Below, piece by piece: positions 1 to 6,025 of a stretch of DNA of 8,633 nt. The position numbers were made by a program, and so were the translations under genes. The notes beneath the pieces were generated by a model. It had not been told where the DNA came from, did not search any database, and was given only the letters and a program-made list of their open reading frames with translations. Position 1 is the first letter of the stretch. Each line of letters opens with the position of its first letter. The DNA lies in NCBI GenBank assembly GCA_017526725.1, contig JAFXRA010000027.1:1-8633 (forward strand), written 5' to 3'. The stretch is from Candidatus Rifleibacteriota bacterium (lineage in GTDB: Bacteria > Riflebacteria > Ozemobacteria > Ozemobacterales > Ozemobacteraceae).

Positions 1-1
1 A

Positions 2-343
2 GGAAGTGCTCCGAGTCTGGCACCACAAGCTTCTCCTCTGCCTTCAATGCCGCCCTTGGGAAGTGCTCCGAGTCCTGCTCCGCAAGCTTCTCCACTGCCT
101 TCAATGCCGCCCTTGGGAAGTGCTCCGAGTCCTGCTCCGCAAGCTTCTCCACTGCCTTCAATGCTGTCATTAGGAAGTGCTCCGCGTCCTGCTCCACAAG
201 CTTCTCCACTGCCTTCAATGCCGCCCTTGGGAGGTGCTCCAAGCCCGGCCCCATCAGCTTCTCCGAAGCCTTCGATTCCGCACTTAGGGAATGCTCCAAG
301 TCCGGCTCCATCAGCTTCGCCAATGCCTCAGATGCCTGGTATT
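2..343 (+). repeat. 57-bp coding tandem repeat, about six copies
   Basis: Units start at 2, 59, 116, 173, 230 and 287, each exactly 57 bp (19 codons), so gain or loss of a unit keeps the frame. By direct reading, copy 2 differs from copy 4 at 2 positions, from copy 3 at 4 (all in the last three codons) and from copy 1 at 5. Copies 5 and 6 are more diverged: they change Gln to Ser in the APQAS motif and vary after it. The array may extend left of the window. High identity in the left copies with decay toward the right fits recent duplication by slippage or unequal recombination. Confidence 0.95.
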
Positions 344-778
344 CAGAAACCTCAGGTTTCTCCGATTAGACCTTTGCCAAATACTGTTCCAGGTATTGCA
401 AGACAGCCTAATCCAGTCGCTTCAACTGGCATATCAAGGCCTCAGACAAGTAATGCCCCAGCAGCTCCTTCTTTGCCGGCTGGTTCTCCAACATTTTCTA
501 AACCCAGATCAGCAGCAATATATGCTAAACTCTGTTCCTCTTCTGTCGATGAACAACGCAGCGGCATGAAAGATATAGCCTTTGTAATGGGACAGGATCA
601 GATGATTCTTATAGAGAAAGCTATTAGTCTTCAGGATGAAAGCATAAGAATAGCTGCAGTTAAACTATTATCAAGAAGAAGAACTCCAGACGTAAAAGAA
701 ATTCTTTCTCGACTTACTGGAGATTCTAATGAAACTATTGCATCAATGGCTAAGAAGTCTCTGATGTTAATGAAATAG
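2..778 (+). CDS. Pro/Ala/Ser-rich tandem-repeat protein with C-terminal HEAT-like domain (5' end missing)
   Basis: I do not recognise this as a named family. The frame is open to the left edge, and the repeat pattern continues upstream of the first ATG at 47, so that ATG is an internal repeat Met and the true start lies outside the window. Of the 258 residues visible, the first ~114 are six 19-residue repeats of the type GSAPSPAPQASPLPSMPPL. Residues ~115-170 are a non-repetitive Pro/Ser/Ala linker. Residues ~171-258 (DNA 512-775) switch abruptly to an ordinary soluble composition with paired amphipathic helices (around DESIRIAAVKLLSRR and DSNETIASMAKKSL), which resembles one or two HEAT repeats. 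The Pro-rich part is probably an extended, disordered spacer joining an unseen N-terminal domain to a protein-binding helical domain; that role is inferred. The TAG stop lies 13 bp before mnmG, so the two are probably co-transcribed. The reading frame is confident, the function unknown. Confidence 0.8.
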   Translation, partial: GSAPSLAPQASPLPSMPPLGSAPSPAPQASPLPSMPPLGSAPSPAPQASPLPSMLSLGSAPRPAPQASPLPSMPPLGGAPSPAPSASPKPSIPHLGNAPSPAPSASPMPQMPGIQKPQVSPIRPLPNTVPGIARQPNPVASTGISRPQTSNAPAAPSLPAGSPTFSKPRSAAIYAKLCSSSVDEQRSGMKDIAFVMGQDQMILIEKAISLQDESIRIAAVKLLSRRRTPDVKEILSRLTGDSNETIASMAKKSLMLMK

Positions 779-791
779 GCAAATTGTTGTC

Positions 792-2684
792 ATGGATAAT
801 AACAAACTTAAAAACAATGAATTTCAAGTAATAGTAATAGGAGCTGGTCACGCAGGCTGTGAAGCAGCATTGGCTTCTGCCAGGGCTGGCGTTAAAACTC
901 TTTTGCTTACAATAAATCTTGATACTATTGCTGCTTTGCCATGTAATCCTTCTGTGGGAGGGCAGGGTAAAGGACAGTTGGTAAGAGAAATTGATGCTCT
1001 TGGTGGCGAAATGGGCATTGTTGCTGATGAAACCAGCATTCAGCGCCGAAGATTAAATACCCGTAAAGGCATGGCAGTTCAGTCTAACAGGTTCCAATCA
1101 GATAAAAACGGGTATATAAGACGAATGACTCAGTCTTTAATGCTTCAGCCGAATTTGAAACTTTTGCAGGCTATGGCTACTGACTTGCATTTTGAAAATG
1201 GTGAAATTGCCGGTGTGGTAACAGTATCCGGTGAAATATTCTATGCCCCTGTTGTTATTATCACTACAGGAACCTTTTTAAGGGGAAAAATACATATTGG
1301 CGAAATCAGTTTTTCGGCTGGCAGAGCAGGCGAACCTGCTGCTGACGCGTTGGGTAGTTCCATTGAACGTATTGGCTTACCTGTGATGCGTTTTAAGACA
1401 GGAACACCGCCGAGAGTGGATATTAATACTGTTAACTTTGAAGGCTTAGAAATACAGGTAACAGATCCTGATACTGCACCTTTTTCTTTGTGGTCTGGGG
1501 AAAGTGAATTCCAACCGAGACCCTGTTATTTAACAAGGACTAATACAGAAACTCATCGTATTATAAAAGAAAATTTCAGCCGTTCTGCACTCTTTTCAGG
1601 AAATATAAAAGGGACTGGGACCAGATACTGCCCCTCTATTGAAGATAAGATAAGCAAGTATCCAGACAAAGAAAGCCATAAAGTTTTCTTGGAACCGGAG
1701 GGCTGTTATAGCCATGAATTATATTTGCAGGGCATGTCCACAAGTCTTCCTGAAGAAATACAGGAAGCTTATGTAAATACTATTCACGGGCTTGAAAATG
1801 CTAGAATTACAAGACCTGGTTATGCTATCGAATATGATATCGTAGACCCAGGTGACCTTTATCCGACTTTGATGTCTAAGTCTATTAAGAATCTGTTTCT
1901 GGCAGGTCAGATAAACGGGACTTCTGGTTATGAAGAAGCAGCAGCTCAAGGGATATTGGCAGGTATTAACGCTGCCGCTGTTGTTAATGGCAAGAAACCT
2001 TTGATTCTTGATGCCGATTCATCTTATTTGGGCTTAATGGTTCAGGAAATAACCACATCTGGTCTGAAAGAACCCTATAGAGTTTTTACTTCCCGTTCAC
2101 CCTTCAGATTAAATCTTAGAATGAGTAATGCAGAAGCTAGATTGTCTGAAATAGCCTATTCTTTTGGGGTAATGCCTGAAAACAAAATGGCTGTTATCAG
2201 AGAAAGAGAAGCTAAGATTGATAATATTAAACAAAAACTAGTTGAATACACTTTAACTCCAACTAGATTGAAAGAATTATATCCGGAACTTGCAAACCCA
2301 GTGCCAGCTTCAAGCGTAACTTTAGCTCAGCTTTTAAAGCGTTCAGAAGTCGATATTCGCAAGTTTAACGATTTGATTCCAGATATCAATACCTTAGATA
2401 GTATGGCTGCAACTGAAGTTGAAGCTCAAATTAAATATGAAGGATATCTAGCTCAACAGCAGAAGGAATTTGAATTAAGAGAATCTATGGAAAAGATTGT
2501 TCTAGATGACAGTTTCTTCAATGAATTGCCTCCAGCTCTTACTTACGAAGCTAAAATGAAAATATTGGCTGTCAGACCTCATACTATTGGTGATTTGGCG
2601 CATATTCCCGGGGTTAGGGCCTCTGACGTTGCTGTTACCGCAATGACTGTCAGAAAAAGGATGAAAAATGACAAAAATCAGTGA
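792..2684 (+). CDS. mnmG: MnmG (GidA), tRNA uridine-34 5-carboxymethylaminomethyl modification enzyme
   Basis: FAD-binding subunit that, with the GTPase MnmE, installs the carboxymethylaminomethyl group on wobble uridine 34 of certain tRNAs in the cytoplasm. The length (630 aa) is normal for the family. Visible motifs: the FAD dinucleotide fold VIGAGHAGCEAA (~15-26); the conserved Cys in LPCNPSVGG (Cys51); GTRYCPSIEDK (Cys280), part of the first family signature; AGQINGTSGYEEAAAQG (~371-387), the second signature; IKYEGYLAQQQ (~547-557); and a helical C-terminus with RPHTIGDLAHIPGV (~595-608). Both Cys equivalents of the E. coli enzyme are present. The ATG at 792 has no good Shine-Dalgarno sequence, but no ATG, GTG or TTG occurs between it and the preceding stop, so it may rely on translation from the upstream gene 13 bp away. 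An oddity is the block after the second signature (~412-453), where the usual IDDL and TSRAEYRLLLRxDNAD sequences are substantially altered. The identification is firm. Confidence 0.98.
   Translation: MDNNKLKNNEFQVIVIGAGHAGCEAALASARAGVKTLLLTINLDTIAALPCNPSVGGQGKGQLVREIDALGGEMGIVADETSIQRRRLNTRKGMAVQSNRFQSDKNGYIRRMTQSLMLQPNLKLLQAMATDLHFENGEIAGVVTVSGEIFYAPVVIITTGTFLRGKIHIGEISFSAGRAGEPAADALGSSIERIGLPVMRFKTGTPPRVDINTVNFEGLEIQVTDPDTAPFSLWSGESEFQPRPCYLTRTNTETHRIIKENFSRSALFSGNIKGTGTRYCPSIEDKISKYPDKESHKVFLEPEGCYSHELYLQGMSTSLPEEIQEAYVNTIHGLENARITRPGYAIEYDIVDPGDLYPTLMSKSIKNLFLAGQINGTSGYEEAAAQGILAGINAAAVVNGKKPLILDADSSYLGLMVQEITTSGLKEPYRVFTSRSPFRLNLRMSNAEARLSEIAYSFGVMPENKMAVIREREAKIDNIKQKLVEYTLTPTRLKELYPELANPVPASSVTLAQLLKRSEVDIRKFNDLIPDINTLDSMAATEVEAQIKYEGYLAQQQKEFELRESMEKIVLDDSFFNELPPALTYEAKMKILAVRPHTIGDLAHIPGVRASDVAVTAMTVRKRMKNDKNQ
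2654..2661 (+). promoter_or_regulatory. Ribosome binding site of rsmG inside mnmG
   Basis: AAAAAGGA ends 6 nt before the ATG at 2668 and lies within the last codons of mnmG. It supports the overlapping start of rsmG. The ATG at 2661 is in the mnmG frame and is not an alternative start. Confidence 0.7.
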
Positions 2685-3396
2685 TTTTATAAAACCTTAT
2701 ACTGACAAGCTGAAAATCAAACTTGATGATGTTCAGTATGAAAAGCTTGATTTGCTTGCGGAAAACATGATAAATGACCCTCTCTATAAGAGTGTTTCCA
2801 AAATATTTGATACGGAAGAGATGGCTATGAAGCATTTCTTAGATTCGCTGCTGCCATTATGTTATTCTTTACCTCTGTGGAAATCTCAAAGTATTTTGGA
2901 TTTAGGGACTGGAGGAGGTTTCCCTTGTCTTCCTCTGGCTGTTGCTTTGCCGAAATCTCATTTTACTGCGGTGGATGGAAGACAAAAATCAGTTGATTTT
3001 GTTGCAAGAATGGCCAAGTCGATTGGCTTAACAAACGTTGATACAATACATTCAAGAATAGAAGATTTGGGGCAGGATAAAGCTCACAGAGAAAAATATG
3101 ATTTAGTTGTTTGCAGGGCTTTATCTTCTGTAAGAGTTCTCGCAGAATATACTTTGCCTTTAACCAAAAATAACGGCTGGTCTTTTTATTATAAGGGGCC
3201 TAAGCTTGATGAAGAAATCTCAGAAGCATCAAATGCTTTTAAAATTCTGGGTGTGGATTCAAATAATATTGAAATTTTCAGACTTTTGCCTCCGGAAATT
3301 CCTTTTGAACGAAACTTTATTTCTATACTTAAAAATAATAATGTTCCAGCAAAATATCCAAGAAAACCGGGAACACCACTGAGCAAGCCACTTTGA
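2668..3396 (+). CDS. rsmG: RsmG (GidB), 16S rRNA (guanine-N7) methyltransferase
   Basis: S-adenosylmethionine-dependent enzyme that methylates N7 of a conserved guanine in 16S rRNA (G527 in E. coli numbering); in several bacteria its loss gives low-level streptomycin resistance. At 242 aa it is slightly longer than the common 205-240. Motifs seen: KHFLDSL (~55-61); the SAM-binding loop LDLGTGGGFPCLPLA (77-91); an acidic residue after the second strand in AVDGRQKSVDF (Asp103); VVCRALSSV (~147-155), matching the family's (S)RAxA/S motif; YYKGPK (~174-179); and the basic tail YPRKPGTPLSKPL, close to the usual YPRKxGTPxKxPL ending. The ATG overlaps the end of mnmG by 17 bp in another frame, so translation is probably coupled. 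mnmG-rsmG adjacency is the ancestral gidAB arrangement, which further supports both calls. Confidence 0.97.
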   Translation: MTKISDFIKPYTDKLKIKLDDVQYEKLDLLAENMINDPLYKSVSKIFDTEEMAMKHFLDSLLPLCYSLPLWKSQSILDLGTGGGFPCLPLAVALPKSHFTAVDGRQKSVDFVARMAKSIGLTNVDTIHSRIEDLGQDKAHREKYDLVVCRALSSVRVLAEYTLPLTKNNGWSFYYKGPKLDEEISEASNAFKILGVDSNNIEIFRLLPPEIPFERNFISILKNNNVPAKYPRKPGTPLSKPL

Positions 3397-3411
3397 TTTT
3401 GGGAGTAAGTT

Positions 3412-4239
3412 ATGGGCACTATTGAGACAATATCAGCAGAATTATTAGTGGTAATAGTATTTGCCATTATTAATCTACAAATACAAATGCGATTAATCGC
3501 TGTTTTTTGGGGACGCGGCTGCTCTTGGAGTCAATTCCTTGATATTTACGATATGACAGGTAAATACCGTAATTGGATGACTTTTGATTTGATAGCCAAT
3601 ACTTTGATTATGATTGGTGCTACCTTTTTTATGAGCAGCATAGGATTTACTGCACCCTTAATTCCATTAGGAGTTCTTGGTATTGAAGGGTTATCTTTAT
3701 TGGCTTTCCCATTTCGTTTTGTTGGTGCAAAGTTTGCAATGGAAAATAACCCGAACCTTCTTGATTTTAATGGAAAATACAAAGACACTTGTAATGAATA
3801 TAAAAAGCTTATAATGATTTTAGATGAAAGGCATTTAAGTGCTTATAAAAAATCTGCCTTAAAACTTTGGAGCGAGCTTTTGTTGTTGAATAAAAGAAGA
3901 AATGAAGCTTACAATACAAAACAAAGACTTGAAAAAGTTAAAGATGATGTCCAAAAGCTTATCACTGCTTATGCTATGGATAAAAATGATGAAAAACGTT
4001 TGAAAGCCCAGGCAAGACTTAATCATATAATAAAAAAACAGGCTGATATAGATGAATTTACATCTCATATTGAAGAAGAGATTATTCGTTCTGAAAATGT
4101 TTTTATGGATATCAGAACAAAATTGGAAGTTGGGCAGAGTGATAACATTCTTCCAGATTTATCAAATTATACAAATCAGGTAAAATCACTAGAATATACA
4201 GTAGATGTGTTAGATGGGGATGAAAACGAAGAAAAATAA
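3412..4239 (+). CDS. Unrecognised inner-membrane protein with long C-terminal coiled coil
   Basis: I do not recognise this 275-aa protein. Hydrophobic segments at ~10-32, ~57-78 and ~80-105 predict three membrane passes (the last two nearly a hairpin). They are separated by a short polar stretch with aromatic and charged residues (~33-56: GRGCSWSQFLDIYDMTGKYR). From ~118 to ~238 the chain is strongly charged and helical, rich in Lys/Glu/Leu/Ile with heptad-like spacing, and is probably a coiled coil. An acidic tail ends in DGDENEEK. There is no cleavable signal peptide; the first segment looks like an anchor. The start has a good ribosome site, GGGAG at 3401-3405, 6 nt before the ATG and 15 nt after rsmG, so it is probably the last gene of the mnmG-rsmG transcript. 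In many genomes parA/parB occupy this place, but nothing in the sequence (no Walker A, no ParB motif) supports that role. It could be a scaffold or membrane-tethering protein; that is conjecture. Confidence 0.8.
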   Translation: MGTIETISAELLVVIVFAIINLQIQMRLIAVFWGRGCSWSQFLDIYDMTGKYRNWMTFDLIANTLIMIGATFFMSSIGFTAPLIPLGVLGIEGLSLLAFPFRFVGAKFAMENNPNLLDFNGKYKDTCNEYKKLIMILDERHLSAYKKSALKLWSELLLLNKRRNEAYNTKQRLEKVKDDVQKLITAYAMDKNDEKRLKAQARLNHIIKKQADIDEFTSHIEEEIIRSENVFMDIRTKLEVGQSDNILPDLSNYTNQVKSLEYTVDVLDGDENEEK

Positions 4240-4255
4240 TAATAAGTTAACTGTT

Positions 4256-6025
4256 TTATAACTTTGCTAGCAAATCTTCCATTTCTTTAAAACCTGTATA
4301 AACATTATGAAACCCTGGAGAATAGGTTAGACCTTTTTCTAAGACTGTTTTTGCTAATTCTTTTCTGTTATTTTTTATAAGAAATTCGGCATATTCGAGT
4401 CTGTAGTTTTCTGACGCTGGGTCAAGCTCAATGGATTTCTTGTAGTAATAGTCAGATTTTTCTATATTGTTATTAGAATAAAGCCTTGCTAAATTAATTG
4501 GAAACGTTGCTTCCAACGGATTATCTTTAATTGCGTTTTCCCAAACTAAGGCTGCTTTATCTGGTTGTTTGTTAATTTGTAGAAGCATGCCGAAACTGTT
4601 TGCCGCTAATGGGTGATTAGGCTGCTTTGTCAGTATATTTTCATAAATATTGATAGCATCTTTAACTTTACCTGCATTTAAAGCTTTGTTGGCTGTATAA
4701 AACTGATTTTGAATATAGTAAATATTATAACATCCAGGAATTATAATAATAAGGAGAATTGCTACCGAGTAATTCAAATATTTAATTGATTTTGCAGATG
4801 ATTGTTTCTGAGAAGTTTTTGTTGTTTTAAGCTGACTTGCTAGAATTGCTCCAACAGATAAAGCTATTAAAACAGAGGTAGGAAATATTCTTGAAGAGAA
4901 TCCGCTTAAATTCTGAATTAAAAGGGAAATAAATACAGAGGCAAATACTATTGTATTTGCTTTTTTCTGTTTAGCAGCCAGATAAGATAATCTAAATAAA
5001 TAAAATGTGATTAGTAATAAAAGTAAGCTTGATAAAAAACCTGTTTCAATCATTGATTGAAGGTATTCATTATGGGCGTATAAGGGGTAATCGCCTCCAA
5101 CAATTCTATAAATAGGGTATACAAGCGCAAAGGTATGAAGGCCGTGACCAAATACCGGCAATTTTGTTATTGAACCCATAATTCCCTTGTTTATCAGAGT
5201 CCTTTGGAAAAATGTCATATCTGAAGGCTTGGTAATAGAGATAAATCGGTATTTAAAGGGACCTGCAAAGAAAACTATCAGAAGTATTGCAGAACATATG
5301 GCTAGGTTTTTTATTGACAATTTGTCAGGTTTTGTTTTTGAAATAAATAAACCAATAAAATAAGCGATTAAAGCAGCTATTAAGGCTATCCAACCGCCTC
5401 GGCTAAGGGTCATCATTATTCCTGTACCGCATAGAATAAGTGAAACAGTAGCAGCAATTTTTTCTTTTTTATTGTTGGAATTTATAATCAGAGCAACCGT
5501 CATAATGAATAAGACAGACAGAAATGCTGCAAATATATTCGGGTCGGTCATTATTCCACAGCATCTTGTTCTGAATAGTTCCTTAGAATCAGGATCCAAC
5601 CAGGTCTTAGGAATAGGCGGGGCTTCTATGTATTCGCAAATAGCCAAAAGTCCTTGGAAAAAACCAGTAAAAGCTGCTATGCGATAGTAAGATAAATAGT
5701 TACCTGGATTTGAGGCTAACTGATAACTTACAGAGTATGAAATCAGCAAAAGTATGCAAAGTTTTATAAATACAGGGAAAGAACCGTAGAAAGAGCAAGA
5801 GACGAATACACTTCTTCCAACAGTAAATAACCATGCAAATATTATTAATACTGTTAAAATAAATAATTTATTCGGTATAAGCTTTATTCTTTGCTGTTCC
5901 AATAATGAAAAAGCAGTATAACAGATAGCAACAACTGCGGTTAGTAATAAAGCTGCTGTTTCATTATAGAAGTAAAGCAATGGAACAGCAAAGATTATAA
6001 ATATTGGGAGAATATTATTTTTCAA
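4256..6025 (-). CDS. O-antigen ligase/polymerase-type (Wzy_C) membrane protein with C-terminal TPR repeats
   Basis: Predicted inner-membrane enzyme that polymerises or transfers a lipid-linked glycan on the periplasmic side. About ten or more hydrophobic segments span residues 5-435. Family-like motifs: TDPNIFAAF (~160-168); MTLSRGGW (~205-212) at the end of a helix; then a large extracytoplasmic loop with LPVFGHGLHTFALVYP (~289-304) and YAHNEYLQSMIETGF (~316-330), containing the His-Asn pair typical of the WaaL/Wzy/PglL-like superfamily. After the last membrane helix (~418-436), residues ~440-575 form three or four TPR-like units (around KDAINIYENILTKQPNHPLA, KAALVWENAIKDNPLEA and SDYYYKKSIELDPASENYR). 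The start is TTG: two TAA codons stand in frame immediately upstream and the next in-frame Met is ~158 codons downstream, so a non-ATG start near 6025 is forced. It overlaps the upstream gene by 11 bp. Ligase, polymerase and protein O-glycosylation ligase cannot be told apart by sequence alone. The substrate is unknown. Confidence 0.9.
   Translation of the reverse strand: MKNNILPIFIIFAVPLLYFYNETAALLLTAVVAICYTAFSLLEQQRIKLIPNKLFILTVLIIFAWLFTVGRSVFVSCSFYGSFPVFIKLCILLLISYSVSYQLASNPGNYLSYYRIAAFTGFFQGLLAICEYIEAPPIPKTWLDPDSKELFRTRCCGIMTDPNIFAAFLSVLFIMTVALIINSNNKKEKIAATVSLILCGTGIMMTLSRGGWIALIAALIAYFIGLFISKTKPDKLSIKNLAICSAILLIVFFAGPFKYRFISITKPSDMTFFQRTLINKGIMGSITKLPVFGHGLHTFALVYPIYRIVGGDYPLYAHNEYLQSMIETGFLSSLLLLLITFYLFRLSYLAAKQKKANTIVFASVFISLLIQNLSGFSSRIFPTSVLIALSVGAILASQLKTTKTSQKQSSAKSIKYLNYSVAILLIIIIPGCYNIYYIQNQFYTANKALNAGKVKDAINIYENILTKQPNHPLAANSFGMLLQINKQPDKAALVWENAIKDNPLEATFPINLARLYSNNNIEKSDYYYKKSIELDPASENYRLEYAEFLIKNNRKELAKTVLEKGLTYSPGFHNVYTGFKEMEDLLAKL

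Noticed and set aside
291..569. Open frame of 92 codons on the + strand
   Set aside because: It overlaps the Pro-rich gene out of frame and its Leu/Gln/Arg-rich composition is what a shifted Pro/Ala/Ser repeat gives; a shadow.
2650..2835. Minus-strand open frame across the mnmG/rsmG junction
   Set aside because: Antisense to two conserved genes and without a plausible product; chance open frame.
3189..3467. Minus-strand open frame across the rsmG/membrane-protein junction
   Set aside because: It runs antisense to the conserved RsmG C-terminus and the start of the next gene; composition follows the reverse complement of real codons.
4240..4264. Possible bidirectional terminator between the convergent genes (AAGTTA 4244-4249 with TAACTT 4259-4264)
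   Set aside because: The stem is 6 bp, mostly AT, with a 9-nt loop and no good T-run; it also enters the ligase coding end. Too weak to call.
5472..5687. Open frame of 71 codons on the + strand inside the ligase gene
   Set aside because: Antisense to a well-supported membrane protein, with no ribosome site or recognisable domain.
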